DNA from: Streptomyces lacrimifluminis
GTDB taxonomy: Bacteria; Actinomycetota; Actinomycetes; Streptomycetales; Streptomycetaceae
NCBI RefSeq assembly: GCF_014646095.1
Contig: NZ_BMMU01000030.1
Coordinates: forward strand, 31,325-95,324
Length of the DNA stretch: 64,000 nt
Reading direction: 5' to 3'
In this document: in pieces, positions 34,122 to 43,797 of the stretch
Position numbering within the stretch: position 1 is the stretch's first letter
Layout of the letters: every line of letters begins with the position of its first letter
The notes under the pieces: generated by a model
Told to the model about the DNA's origin: nothing
The model's input: the letters and a program-made list of their open reading frames with translations, nothing else
The model's database searches: none
Translations under genes and position numbers: made by a program

Positions 34122-34511
34122 AAGCATGACGGTACTGGTCACCCCCGTCGCGGGCCCGCTGTGAGAGGGGACAAAGAACATCAATGAGCGTTGTTGTGAG
34201 GTAACCCACACGGGTGGTGCGAGTGTGCCCGTACGAGTGATTGTGGGCGATTCGCGGCTTGCCGGGGCAGGGCGCACCGCGCGCGGGCCGGTTGATTGAC
34301 CGCACGACACCGTGGACTAAAGTGACGCGAAGCGGGAGCCGAGACTCCCTGCTGGATTGATTGATCCCCCGCGTGCGCGGCGCGTACGTACGGCTCGGCC
34401 TCCTCCCGCTCCCGGTCGGCTGACGCTTCGGGCGCCGGCAGGCCTCCCCTTCTCCGAGCGGGCGGGGACCCGGCGGTGCGTAAGGCACCGTGCCGGACCT
34501 GAGAGGGCCCC
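34122..34511. other. 390-nt divergent regulatory region ahead of the dcw cluster
   Basis: There is no gene here, and no mraZ, which lies ahead of rsmH in many bacteria. It contains a good vegetative promoter (34296-34323) and a leader of about 180 nt with several short GC stems, for example GGTGC/GCACC near 34473-34487. The 5' part carries signals for the divergent carbonic anhydrase gene. Confidence 0.6.
34296..34323 (+). promoter_or_regulatory. Candidate HrdB-type promoter of the dcw operon
   Basis: TTGACC (34296-34301) and TAAAGT (34318-34323), 16 nt apart, are close to the vegetative consensus. Transcription would begin near 34330, leaving about 180 nt of untranslated leader before the rsmH TTG. 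Confidence 0.65.
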
Positions 34512-35468
34512 TTGAGCAACAGTCGACATGTCCCGGTGATGCTCCAGCGGTGCCTGGACCTGTTGGCCCCCGCACTGGAGCGGCCCGGAGCGGTCGTCGT
34601 CGACTGCACGCTCGGGCTCGGCGGCCACAGCGAGGCGCTGCTCGTCCGTTTCCCCGAGGTCCGGCTGGTCGCCCTCGACCGCGACAAGGAGGCACTGCGC
34701 CTCTCCGGGGAGCGGCTCGCCCCCTTCGGTGAGCGGGCCGACCTGGTGCACGCCGTGTACGACGAACTGCCCGACGTACTCGACCGGCTCGGCCTGTCGA
34801 AGGTCGACGGTGTCCTCTTCGACCTCGGTGTCTCCTCCATGCAACTCGACGAGGCCGACCGGGGGTTCGCCTACGCCCAGGACGCGCCGCTCGACATGCG
34901 CATGGACCAGACGACCGGAATCAGCGCCGCCGAGGTCCTCAACACCTACCCGCCGGGCGAGCTCGTCCGGATCCTCAGGGCGTACGGCGAGGAGAAGCAG
35001 GCCAAGCGGATCGTCTCCGCGGTCGTGCGTGAGCGCGACAAGGAGCCGTTCGGCAACAGCGCACGGCTCGTCGAACTGATCCGCGACTCCTTGCCGCAGG
35101 CCGCCAAGCGCACCGGCGGCAACCCCGCCAAGCGCACCTTCCAGGCGCTGCGCATCGAGGTCAACGGTGAACTGGCCGTCCTGGAACGGGCGATCCCGGC
35201 CGCGGTGAAGGCGCTCGCCGTCGGCGGCCGGATCGCCGTCCTGTCGTACCACTCGCTCGAAGACCGGCTGGTCAAACAGGTGTTCGCGGCCGGTGCCGCC
35301 AACACCGCGCCTCCCGGCCTGCCGGTCGTGCCCGAGCGTTACCAGCCCAGGCTCAAGCTGCTCACCCGTGGTGCCGAACTTCCCACCGAGGAAGAGATCG
35401 CCGAGAACCGGCGAGCCGCCCCGGCACGACTGCGCGGGGCCCAGCGCATCAGGGAGGACGCCGAGTGA
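34512..35468 (+). CDS. rsmH: 16S rRNA (cytosine(1402)-N4)-methyltransferase
   Basis: 318 residues, formerly MraW. Conserved HVPVMLQRCLDLL, VDCTLGLGGHSEALL, GVLFDLGVSSMQLDEADRGFAY and YHSLEDRLVKQ are present. It modifies C1402 in the ribosomal P-site. TTG start with GAGAGGG upstream; this start gives the family N-terminus MSNSRHVPVM. First gene of the dcw cluster. Confidence 0.96.
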   Translation: MSNSRHVPVMLQRCLDLLAPALERPGAVVVDCTLGLGGHSEALLVRFPEVRLVALDRDKEALRLSGERLAPFGERADLVHAVYDELPDVLDRLGLSKVDGVLFDLGVSSMQLDEADRGFAYAQDAPLDMRMDQTTGISAAEVLNTYPPGELVRILRAYGEEKQAKRIVSAVVRERDKEPFGNSARLVELIRDSLPQAAKRTGGNPAKRTFQALRIEVNGELAVLERAIPAAVKALAVGGRIAVLSYHSLEDRLVKQVFAAGAANTAPPGLPVVPERYQPRLKLLTRGAELPTEEEIAENRRAAPARLRGAQRIREDAE

Positions 35469-35489
35469 GGCGTACGGAGGGAACCGCGG

Positions 35490-36071
35490 GTGAGTAGGAA
35501 TCCCGAACTGAAGGGGCGCGCCGCCCGGCTCGCCCGGCTCTTCCCCACGGGGCCGGGTCAGGCCGCCCGTACCCCCTTTGTCCTGCTCGTCGTCTTCCTG
35601 CTGGGCGGCGGTCTCATCGCGCTCCTGGTGCTGAACTCCGCGCTCAGCGAAGGCGGGTTCCGCCTCGACGACCTGCAGAAGGACACCAAGAGCCTCACCG
35701 ACGAGGAACAGGCGCTCCAGCGGGACGTGGACGCCTATGCCGCGCCCGACGCCCTCCAGCGCCGGGCCAGGGAACTCGGCATGGTGCCCGGCGGCGACCC
35801 GGCCTTCCTCGACCCCGACGGCACCGTCAGGGGTGTCCCGGGGGCCGCGGAGCCGGCGGCGCTGCGGATCCCGGCGGTCGTCCCGCCCGGGACGAACGTC
35901 CCGGAGCCGGCGCCCACGCCCAATGCCTCGCCCTCGCCCACCGCCTCGCCCACTCCGACGCCCGAGGCGACATCTACGCCGGCCCCCTCCGCGTCGGCGT
36001 CCCCGGGGCAGGCACCGTCAGTCACTCCCACCCCTACGCCCACCCTCCCCTCCACGACCCCCGGCAGGTGA
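35490..36071 (+). CDS. ftsL: Cell division protein FtsL-like (septum formation initiator)
   Basis: 193 residues. A basic cytoplasmic N-terminus is followed by one membrane helix (about 28-52) and a coiled coil (about 55-100, ending GMVPGGDPAFLDPDG). The long external Pro/Thr/Ser-rich tail is disordered. FtsL links FtsQ to FtsI/FtsW in the divisome. The extended tail is longer than in Gram-negative FtsL. GTG start with GGAGGG; its end overlaps ftsI by GTGA. Confidence 0.88.
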   Translation: MSRNPELKGRAARLARLFPTGPGQAARTPFVLLVVFLLGGGLIALLVLNSALSEGGFRLDDLQKDTKSLTDEEQALQRDVDAYAAPDALQRRARELGMVPGGDPAFLDPDGTVRGVPGAAEPAALRIPAVVPPGTNVPEPAPTPNASPSPTASPTPTPEATSTPAPSASASPGQAPSVTPTPTPTLPSTTPGR

Positions 36072-38029
36072 CGGAAGTGTCCGACAGGGAACTGCCGCGC
36101 CGTCGCGTGCCCGCCCCGGCCAGGTCCGCCCGCCCCGGTGCCGCCCGGCGTCCGGGTCCCGGCGCCCGCCCCGCCCGCCGCCCCGCCCCCGGGCGCCCCA
36201 CCGGGCCCAAGGTCATCCGGCTCGGCAGCCCCCGGCCCCGGCTGCGCATGGTCAGCCTCGCGCTGGCCCTGGTGCTGATCGCCTTCGTCGTACGGCTGCT
36301 CCAGGTGCAGGCCGTCGACGCGCGCGAGTACGCCGCCAAGGCCGAGCAGAACCGGTACGTCGGCCGCACCCTGGCCGCCGAACGCGGTGAGATCACCGAC
36401 CGCAACGGCGTCGAACTGGCGACCAGCGTGGACGCGTACGACATCACCGCCGACCCGTCGATGTTCACGCCGAAGAGCACGAAACTGGGCGACGCCCCCG
36501 AGCAGGCCGCCGCCCTCCTCGCGCCGATCCTCGGGCAGGAAGCGGAGAGCATCGCCGAGAAGCTGAAGACGCCGGACACGCGCTACACGCTGCTCGCCCA
36601 CCGCCGGACCCCCCAGGTGTGGACGCAGATCAAGGACCTGAAGTCCACCCTGGCCGCCAAGTCCGAAACCGACCCGGACACCGTCAACGTCCTCGCCGGT
36701 GTGCTGGCCGTCCCCGCGAGCAAGCGCGTCTATCCGAACGGCGGACTCGCCGCCGGACTGCTGGGCTGGGTCAGTGCGGACGGCAAGGGCGGCGGCGGTC
36801 TCGAACAGCAGCTGAACGGCGAACTGGCCGGGCAGGACGGCGAGATCCGGTACGCCCAGTCGGGGGGACGGCAGGTGCCCACGGCCGACTCCACCGAGAA
36901 GCCCGCGGTGCCCGGTGCCGACGTCGAACTGACCATCGACCGTGACATCCAGTGGGCCGCGCAGAACGCCATCACCGAGCAGGTGAAGAAGTCGAAGGCG
37001 GACCGCGGGTACGTGATAGTGCAGGACACCCGGACCGGCCAGATCCTCGCCATGGCCAACTCGCCCGGCTTCGACCCCAACGACCTCACGAGGGCGAACC
37101 CGGACGCGCTGGGCAACGCGGCCCTCCAGGACGCCTACGAGCCCGGCTCCACGGCCAAGGTCATGTCGATGGCCGCCGTCCTGGAGGAGAACGTGGCCAC
37201 GCCCGCGACGCATGTCGTCGTACCCAACCGGCTGCACCGGGGAGACCGGCTCTTCAAGGACGACATCGACCACCCGACCTGGTACCTCACCCTCAACGGC
37301 GTGCTCGCCAAGTCCAGCAACATCGGCACCATCCTGGCCACCGGTCAGCTCGGCAAGACGCAGGCGCAGTCCAACCAGGTCCTCTACTCCTACCTGCGCA
37401 AGTTCGGCCTCGGCAGCTACACCGGGCTCGGCTTCCCCGGCGAGACCAAGGGCATCCTCGCGCCGCCCGACCAGTGGTCGACCTCCCAGCAGTTCACGAT
37501 CCCCTTCGGCCAGGGGGTGTCCCTCAACGCGCTCCAGGCGGCCTCCGTCTACTCGACGATCGCCAACGGCGGCGTCCGCGTGGAGCCCACCCTGATCCGG
37601 GGCACCAAGGGCGCCGACGGCCGGTTCACCCCGGCCGCCGAACCGAAGAAGACCCGGGTCGTCAGTGCGAAGACGGCGAAGACCCTCGCCAGGATGCTGG
37701 AGTCCGTCGTGGACGACGAGGAGGGCACCGGCACCAAGGCGCGCATTCCCGGCTACCGGGTGGCGGGCAAGACGGGTACGGCCAACCGCGTGGATCCGGC
37801 CACCGGCCGCTACCACGGCTACACGTCGTCGTTCGCCGGGTTCGCACCCGCCGACAGCCCTCGCATCACCGTCTACTGCGCCATCCAGAACGCCACCACG
37901 GGCAGTTACTTCGGAGGTCAGATCTGTGGCCCCATCTACAAGGAGGTCATGGAGTTCGCCCTGAAGACCCTTCAGGTGCCGCCCACCGGGGCCAAGGCCG
38001 CGAATCTCCCCGTGGCCTTCACACCCTGA
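36068..38029 (+). CDS. ftsI: Division-specific transpeptidase FtsI (class B PBP)
   Basis: 653 residues. A Pro/Arg-rich cytoplasmic arm (about 1-55), one membrane helix (about 58-80), a dimerisation/pedestal domain, then the transpeptidase. Active-site motifs are Ser361-x-x-Lys (STAK), Ser416-Ser-Asn and Lys568-Thr-Gly. It crosslinks septal peptidoglycan with FtsW. The GTG at 36068 overlaps the ftsL stop; a second GTG at 36077 is possible. No PASTA repeats are present. Confidence 0.95.
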   Translation: MTEVSDRELPRRRVPAPARSARPGAARRPGPGARPARRPAPGRPTGPKVIRLGSPRPRLRMVSLALALVLIAFVVRLLQVQAVDAREYAAKAEQNRYVGRTLAAERGEITDRNGVELATSVDAYDITADPSMFTPKSTKLGDAPEQAAALLAPILGQEAESIAEKLKTPDTRYTLLAHRRTPQVWTQIKDLKSTLAAKSETDPDTVNVLAGVLAVPASKRVYPNGGLAAGLLGWVSADGKGGGGLEQQLNGELAGQDGEIRYAQSGGRQVPTADSTEKPAVPGADVELTIDRDIQWAAQNAITEQVKKSKADRGYVIVQDTRTGQILAMANSPGFDPNDLTRANPDALGNAALQDAYEPGSTAKVMSMAAVLEENVATPATHVVVPNRLHRGDRLFKDDIDHPTWYLTLNGVLAKSSNIGTILATGQLGKTQAQSNQVLYSYLRKFGLGSYTGLGFPGETKGILAPPDQWSTSQQFTIPFGQGVSLNALQAASVYSTIANGGVRVEPTLIRGTKGADGRFTPAAEPKKTRVVSAKTAKTLARMLESVVDDEEGTGTKARIPGYRVAGKTGTANRVDPATGRYHGYTSSFAGFAPADSPRITVYCAIQNATTGSYFGGQICGPIYKEVMEFALKTLQVPPTGAKAANLPVAFTP

Positions 38030-38059
38030 TCAGCACGGAAACCAGCCAGGAAACAGCTC

Positions 38060-39751
38060 GTGAACACGATCTCTCCCGACCCGGGGCACAGCGCCCCGGC
38101 GCACGCCCCGGCCGCGCCCTCACTTCGCTCGTCCGGGGGTGCGCCCGGTACGCTCACCGCCGTGCCAAACGCCGATCAGTACCAAACCACCCAGAAGGGC
38201 GTTCCTGTGACATATCCGGGACCGCCGAGGCCGGTTCACGTCTCCGCCACACCCCTCGCGGAACTGGTCGGCCAGCTGGGTGCCCCACAGCCCCCGGCCC
38301 CGCAGGCCGCAGAACAGGACGGGATCGTCGCGGTCACGGGCATCACCCACGACTCGCGCGCCGTCCGCCCCGGCGACCTGTACGCCGCCCTCCCCGGGGC
38401 CCGGCTGCACGGCGCCGACTTCGTGACGCAGGCCGCCGGCCTCGGCGCCGCCGCCGTGCTGACCGACCCGACCGGCGCCGCACGCGCCGCCGCCACCGGG
38501 CTCCCGGTGCTGGTGGCCGACGACCCGCGCGCGCGGATGGGCGAACTGGCGGCCACGATCTACGGCCGTCCGGGGCGCGACCTGCTCCAGATCGGCATCA
38601 CCGGCACCTCCGGCAAGACCACCACCGCGTACCTCGTCGAGGGCGGTCTCAGGGCGGAGCGGGCCACCGGTCTGATCGGCACGGTCGAGACGCGCATCGG
38701 CGACGAGCGCATCAAGTCCGAACGCACCACGCCCGAGGCCACCGACCTCCAGGCCCTGTTCGCGGTGATGCGCGAGCGCGGGGTCGAAGCGGTCGCCATG
38801 GAGGTCTCCAGCCACGCGCTGGTCCTCGGCCGGGTCGACGGCTGCGTCTTCGACATCGCCGTCTTCAACAACCTCAGCCCGGAACACATGGAGTTCCACT
38901 CGGGCATGGAGGACTACTTCCAGGCCAAGGCGCGGCTGTTCACTCCCGAACGCAGCAAACTCGGGGTCGTCAACCGCGACGACGCCTACGGCCGGCGGCT
39001 CGCCCGGGAGGCCACCGTCCCGGTTGTCACCTTCTCCGCCGAGGGCCACCCGGACGCCGACTGGCGCGCCGAGAACGTCCAGGTCGGCCCGATGGACTCG
39101 ACGTTCACGGTGGTCGGCCCCAAGGACCAGCGGATCAGTGCCAGGTCGCCGCTCGCGGGCACCTTCAACGTCGCCAACACGCTCGCCGCGATCGTCGCTC
39201 TCGCCGAGGCCGGGTTCGATCCGCAGACCGCCGCCGACGGCATCGCCGCCGTACCGGGAGTGCCCGGGCGCCTTGAGCGGGTGGACGAGGGGCAGCCGTA
39301 TCTCGCGGTCGTCGACTACGCGCACAAGACGGACGCCGTCGAATCGGTGCTGCGCGCGCTGCGCAAGGTCACCGAGGGCAGTCTGCACGTGGTGCTCGGC
39401 TGCGGCGGGGACCGGGACACGACCAAGCGCGCGCCCATGGGCGCCGCCGCGGCCCGGCTCGCCGACACCGCCGTACTGACCTCCGACAACCCCCGTTCCG
39501 AGGACCCCCTCGCGATCCTCGCGGCCATGCTCGAAGGCGCGGCCTCCGTGCCGGCCCACGAGCGCGGCGAGGTCCAGGTGTTCGAGGACCGGGCCGCGGC
39601 CATCGCCGCCGCCGTGGCCCGCGCGCGGCCCGGGGACACCGTGCTGGTCGCGGGCAAGGGCCACGAGCAGGGCCAGGACATCGCCGGGGTGGTCCGTCCG
39701 TTCGACGACCGCCAGGTGCTTCGCGAAGCTATCCAGAAGACCCAGGGATGA
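38060..39751 (+). CDS. murE: UDP-N-acetylmuramoyl-tripeptide synthetase MurE
   Basis: 563 residues. It adds diaminopimelate to UDP-MurNAc-Ala-Glu. The P-loop is GTSGKTTTAY, the carbamylated-Lys region follows, and the amino-acid-specificity loop is DNPRSEDP, the Asn-Pro-Arg form of A2pm ligases. Streptomyces walls use LL-A2pm, so this Arg does not by itself indicate the meso form. A long Ala/Pro-rich N-terminal arm (about 60 residues) precedes the catalytic part. GTG start at 38060 with AGGAAACAGCTC upstream. Confidence 0.95.
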   Translation: MNTISPDPGHSAPAHAPAAPSLRSSGGAPGTLTAVPNADQYQTTQKGVPVTYPGPPRPVHVSATPLAELVGQLGAPQPPAPQAAEQDGIVAVTGITHDSRAVRPGDLYAALPGARLHGADFVTQAAGLGAAAVLTDPTGAARAAATGLPVLVADDPRARMGELAATIYGRPGRDLLQIGITGTSGKTTTAYLVEGGLRAERATGLIGTVETRIGDERIKSERTTPEATDLQALFAVMRERGVEAVAMEVSSHALVLGRVDGCVFDIAVFNNLSPEHMEFHSGMEDYFQAKARLFTPERSKLGVVNRDDAYGRRLAREATVPVVTFSAEGHPDADWRAENVQVGPMDSTFTVVGPKDQRISARSPLAGTFNVANTLAAIVALAEAGFDPQTAADGIAAVPGVPGRLERVDEGQPYLAVVDYAHKTDAVESVLRALRKVTEGSLHVVLGCGGDRDTTKRAPMGAAAARLADTAVLTSDNPRSEDPLAILAAMLEGAASVPAHERGEVQVFEDRAAAIAAAVARARPGDTVLVAGKGHEQGQDIAGVVRPFDDRQVLREAIQKTQG

Positions 39752-39755
39752 ACTT

Positions 39756-41171
39756 GTGATCGCCCTCTCTCTCGCCGAGATCGCTGAAGTCGTCGGCGGG
39801 CAGACGTACGACATACCGGATCCGTCGGTCCAGGTCACCGGACAGGTCGTCAGGGACTCCCGTGAGGTGGAGCCCGGCAGCCTCTTCGTCGCCTTCGCCG
39901 GCGAGCACGTGGACGGCCACGACTTCGCGGCGGCGGTCGTCGAGGCGGGCGCGGTCGCCGTACTGGCCTCCCGGCCGGTCGGTGTGCCCGCGGTCGTCGT
40001 GGACGACGTCCAGCGGGCGCTGGGCGCCCTCGCGCGGCACGTGGTCCAGAAGCTCGGCGCGACCCTCGTGGCCCTCACCGGCTCCGCGGGCAAGACCAGC
40101 ACCAAGGACCTGATCGCCCAGGTGCTCCGGCACAAGGCGCCGACGGTCTTCACGCCCGGCTCCCTCAACAACGAGATCGGGCTGCCCCTGACCGCGCTGA
40201 GCGCCACCGAGGAGACCAGGTTCCTGGTCCTGGAGATGGGCGCCCGCGGAATCGGTCACATCCGCTATCTGACGGAACTGACGCCCCCGCAGATCGGCCT
40301 CGTCATCAACGTCGGCACCGCCCACATCGGCGAGTTCGGCGGACGCGAGCAGATCGCACAGGCGAAGGGCGAACTCGTCGAGGCGCTGCCCTCCGAGGCC
40401 GACGGCGGCGCCGCGATCCTCAATGCCGACGATCCTCTCGTACGGGCCATGGCGGCTCGAACAGGGGCGAAGGTGATCTTCTTCGGAGAGTCCGGCGAAG
40501 CGGACGTACGCGCCGAGAACGTACGACTCACGGACAGGGGACAGCCCGCCTTCAGGCTCCACACACCCTCCGGTGCAAGCGACGTGACCATGCGCCTGTA
40601 CGGTGAGCATCACGTGTCGAACGCGCTCGCCGCCGCCGCCGTCGCCCATGAGCTGGGCATGTCCGCAGACGAGATCGCCACCGCGCTCTCCGAGGCGGGC
40701 TCCCTCTCCCGCTGGCGGATGGAGGTCACCGAGCGCCCGGACGGCGTGACGATCGTCAACGACGCCTACAACGCGAACCCCGAGTCCATGCGAGCGGCTT
40801 TGCGCGCGCTCGCGGCCATGGGCAGGGGACGCCGTACGTGGGCGGTGCTCGGCAAGATGGCCGAGCTCGGGGACGAGGCGCTCGCCGAGCACGACGCGGT
40901 CGGACGGCTGGCCGTCCGGCTCAATGTCGGCAAGCTCGTCGCGGTCGGGGGCAGGGAAGCGTCCTGGCTCCAACTGGGCGCATATAACGAGGGTTCGTGG
41001 GGTGAGGAGTCGGTGCACGTGTCCGACACACAGGCGGCTGTCGACCTGTTGCGCAGCGAGCTGCGCCCGGGGGATGTCGTGCTCGTGAAGGCGTCCCGGT
41101 CGGTCGGGCTCGAACGGGTGGCGCAGGCGCTGCTCCCCGGCGCTGCCGAGGGTGAGGTTTCCGCCCGATGA
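39756..41171 (+). CDS. murF: UDP-N-acetylmuramoyl-tripeptide--D-alanyl-D-alanine ligase
   Basis: 471 residues. It adds D-Ala-D-Ala to complete the UDP-MurNAc-pentapeptide. P-loop TGSAGKTSTKDL, and the Mur-ligase signatures LNNEIGLPLT, LEMGARGIGHI and NDAYNANPESMRAAL. Its GTG start is just 4 nt after the murE stop, and its stop overlaps the mraY ATG (ATGA). Confidence 0.96.
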   Translation: MIALSLAEIAEVVGGQTYDIPDPSVQVTGQVVRDSREVEPGSLFVAFAGEHVDGHDFAAAVVEAGAVAVLASRPVGVPAVVVDDVQRALGALARHVVQKLGATLVALTGSAGKTSTKDLIAQVLRHKAPTVFTPGSLNNEIGLPLTALSATEETRFLVLEMGARGIGHIRYLTELTPPQIGLVINVGTAHIGEFGGREQIAQAKGELVEALPSEADGGAAILNADDPLVRAMAARTGAKVIFFGESGEADVRAENVRLTDRGQPAFRLHTPSGASDVTMRLYGEHHVSNALAAAAVAHELGMSADEIATALSEAGSLSRWRMEVTERPDGVTIVNDAYNANPESMRAALRALAAMGRGRRTWAVLGKMAELGDEALAEHDAVGRLAVRLNVGKLVAVGGREASWLQLGAYNEGSWGEESVHVSDTQAAVDLLRSELRPGDVVLVKASRSVGLERVAQALLPGAAEGEVSAR

Positions 41172-42241
41172 TGAACCAGATCCTGTTCGCGGGCGTCATC
41201 GGTATGTTCCTGACGCTGGTCGGCACTCCGCTGCTGATCAAGCTGCTGGCACGGAAGGGCTACGGCCAGTACATCCGTGACGACGGCCCGCGTGAGCACC
41301 ATGCCAAGCGCGGTACGCCGACCATGGGCGGTATCGCCTTCATCATGGCGACGTTCGCCGCGTACTTCCTGTCCAAGGTGATCACCGGCAAGCCGCCGAC
41401 CTTCTCCGGGCTGCTGGTGCTCGGTCTGATGGGCGGCATGGGCCTGGTCGGCTTCCTGGACGACTACATCAAGATCGTCAAGCGGCGCTCGCTCGGTCTG
41501 CGGGCCAAGGCGAAGATGGCCGGCCAGCTGACCGTGGGTATCGCCTTCGCGGTGCTCTCGCTCCAGTTCGCGGACAACCGCGGCAACACGCCGGCCTCGA
41601 CGAAGCTCTCCTTCGTCCAGGACTTCGGCTGGACGATCGGCCCGGTGCTGTTCGTCGTCTGGGCGCTCTTCATGATCCTGGCGATGTCGAACGGAGTGAA
41701 CCTGACGGACGGTCTGGACGGCCTCGCCACCGGCGCCTCCGTCCTCGTCTTCGGCGCGTACACGTTCATCGGCGTCTGGCAGTTCCAGGAGGCCTGCGCC
41801 AACGCGCAGACCCTGACCAACCCGTCCGCCTGCTACGAGGTACGAGATCCACTGGACCTCGCCGTCGTCGCCTCGGCGCTGATGGGCTCCTGTCTCGGCT
41901 TCCTGTGGTGGAACACGTCGCCCGCCAAGATCTTCATGGGCGACACCGGTTCACTGGCCCTGGGCGGCGCGCTCGCCGGCCTCGCGATCTGCTCCCGTAC
42001 GGAACTGCTGCTGGCCCTCCTCGGTGGCCTGTTCGTCCTGATCACCATGTCGGTGGTCATCCAGGTCGGCTCGTTCCGCATGACCGGCAAGCGCGTGTTC
42101 CGAATGGCCCCGCTCCAGCACCATTTCGAACTCAAGGGGTGGTCCGAAGTCCTTGTCGTGGTCCGCTTCTGGATCATCCAGGGCATCTGCGTGATCGTCG
42201 GACTGGGCATCTTCTACGCGGGATGGGCGGCCGACAAGTGA
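41168..42241 (+). CDS. mraY: Phospho-N-acetylmuramoyl-pentapeptide transferase
   Basis: 357 residues with about ten membrane helices. It moves phospho-MurNAc-pentapeptide to undecaprenyl phosphate to make lipid I. Family signatures: TPTMGG, LGFLDDYIK with catalytic Asp pair, NLTDGLDGLATG and GDTGSLALGG, plus the HHFE loop near the C-terminus. It overlaps murF and murD. Confidence 0.97.
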   Translation: MMNQILFAGVIGMFLTLVGTPLLIKLLARKGYGQYIRDDGPREHHAKRGTPTMGGIAFIMATFAAYFLSKVITGKPPTFSGLLVLGLMGGMGLVGFLDDYIKIVKRRSLGLRAKAKMAGQLTVGIAFAVLSLQFADNRGNTPASTKLSFVQDFGWTIGPVLFVVWALFMILAMSNGVNLTDGLDGLATGASVLVFGAYTFIGVWQFQEACANAQTLTNPSACYEVRDPLDLAVVASALMGSCLGFLWWNTSPAKIFMGDTGSLALGGALAGLAICSRTELLLALLGGLFVLITMSVVIQVGSFRMTGKRVFRMAPLQHHFELKGWSEVLVVVRFWIIQGICVIVGLGIFYAGWAADK

Positions 42242-43656
42242 CGTCGGGTCAGGGCGGCGACTGGGCGGGCATGCGGGTCACCGTCGCGGGTCTCGGGGTG
42301 AGCGGCATCAGCGCCGCCCGCGCCCTGACCGCCCTCGGCGCCCTGGTCACCGTCGTGGACGGTGGGGACTCCGAGGCCCACCGGGAGCGCGCTGCGGCCC
42401 TGGAGGGCATCGAGGTACGCCTCGGGGACGCGGAGACGCTGCCCGAGGGCACCGGACTCGTCGTCACCTCGCCCGGCTGGAAGCCGAGTTCACCGCTCTT
42501 CGCGGCGGCGGCCGAGGCGGGCGTGGGCGTCGTCGGTGACGTGGAGATCGCCTGGCGGCTGCGCGGCCCGGATGCCGCGCCCTGGCTGGCGATCACCGGC
42601 ACCAACGGCAAGACGACCACCACCCAGATGCTCGCCTCGATCCTGCGCGCGGCGGGCCTGCGTACGGCCGCCGTCGGCAATATCGGCACGCCGATCATCG
42701 ACGTGGTCCTCGGCGAGGAGACCTATGACGTCCTCGCCGTCGAACTCTCCAGCTACCAGCTCCACTGGGCGCCCTCCCTGCGCGCCCACTCGGCCGCCGT
42801 CCTCAACCTCGCCCCCGACCACCTCGACTGGCACGGCTCCATGGAGGCGTACGCCGCCGACAAGGGCCGCATCTACGAGGGCAATCGGGTCGCCTGTGTC
42901 TACAACGTGGCCGACCGGGCCACCGAGGACCTGGTGCGCGGGGCGGACGTCGAGGAGGGCTGCCGGGCCGTCGGGTTCACGCTCGGTGCCCCCGGCCCGT
43001 CCCAACTCGGCGTCGTGGAGGGCATCCTGGTCGACCGCGCCTTCGTCGAGAACCGGCAGCGGAACGCCCAGGAGCTGGCCGAGGTCGCGGACGTCAACCC
43101 GCCCGCTCCGCACAACATCGCCAACGCCCTTGCCGCGGCTGCGCTCGCCCGCGCCTTCGGGGTGCCCGCGAAGGCCGTCCGGGACGGCCTTCGGGCCTTC
43201 ACCCCGGACGCGCACCGCATCGCGCACGTGGCCGACGTGGACGGCATCGCCTACGTCGACGACTCCAAGGCGACCAACACCCACGCGGCCGAGGCTTCCC
43301 TGGCGGCGTACGAGTCGATCGTGTGGATCGCCGGCGGGCTCGCCAAGGGCGCGACCTTCGACGAACTGGTCGCCACGTCGGCAAAGCGGCTTCGCGGCGT
43401 GGTGCTGATCGGCGCCGACCGCGCGCAGATCGGCGAAGCCCTCGCGCGACACGCCCCGGAAGTACCGGTCGTCGACCTCGACCGGACAGACACTGGGGCA
43501 ATGCTCGCGGCTGTCCAGGAGGCCCGGCGGCTGGCCGAGGCGGGCGACACGGTGCTGCTGGCACCGGCCTGTGCCTCCATGGACATGTTCGCCAACTACA
43601 ACAAGCGCGGTGACGCGTTCGCGCAGGCCGTTCGCGAACTCGGTGCGGGGACCTGA
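42238..43656 (+). CDS. murD: UDP-N-acetylmuramoylalanine--D-glutamate ligase
   Basis: 472 residues. It adds D-Glu to UDP-MurNAc-Ala. P-loop ITGTNGKTTTTQML, HLDWHGS and PDAHRI / DDSKATNTHAA signatures are present. Start GTG 42238 overlaps the mraY stop (GTGA); the family N-terminus MRVTVAGLGVSGIS follows 12 residues in. The reading ends at 43656 with a 141-nt spacer before ftsW that contains a dispersed repeat. Confidence 0.96.
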   Translation: MTSGQGGDWAGMRVTVAGLGVSGISAARALTALGALVTVVDGGDSEAHRERAAALEGIEVRLGDAETLPEGTGLVVTSPGWKPSSPLFAAAAEAGVGVVGDVEIAWRLRGPDAAPWLAITGTNGKTTTTQMLASILRAAGLRTAAVGNIGTPIIDVVLGEETYDVLAVELSSYQLHWAPSLRAHSAAVLNLAPDHLDWHGSMEAYAADKGRIYEGNRVACVYNVADRATEDLVRGADVEEGCRAVGFTLGAPGPSQLGVVEGILVDRAFVENRQRNAQELAEVADVNPPAPHNIANALAAAALARAFGVPAKAVRDGLRAFTPDAHRIAHVADVDGIAYVDDSKATNTHAAEASLAAYESIVWIAGGLAKGATFDELVATSAKRLRGVVLIGADRAQIGEALARHAPEVPVVDLDRTDTGAMLAAVQEARRLAEAGDTVLLAPACASMDMFANYNKRGDAFAQAVRELGAGT

Positions 43657-43738
43657 CGGTCGGTCTTCGGCCGCGGTGCCTGGAGGGACGCGTGACTGGG
43701 ATGTGGCTCGGGAACTGTCGGTGGGTCGTTTGCTGCGG

Positions 43739-43791
43739 GCCCGTGGGGGCTGGTCGCGCAGTTCCCCGCGCCCCTGAAGGGGCGCGGGGAG
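43739..43791 (+). repeat. Dispersed Streptomyces repeat ending in an RBS-overlapping hairpin
   Basis: The stretch contains GTGGGGGCTGGTCGCGCAG followed by a perfect 12-bp stem, CCCCGCGCCCCT with AGGGGCGCGGGG (43764-43789). I recognise it as a sequence that recurs many times in Streptomyces genomes. Its right arm covers the first four bases of the ftsW ribosome-binding site GGGGAGG (43786-43792). The copy is the only one seen in this window. Confidence 0.7.
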
Positions 43792-43797
43792 GCTCTG

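Noticed and set aside
36952..39276. 774-codon + strand frame through ftsI and murE
   Set aside because: Out-of-frame shadow of two well-supported genes.
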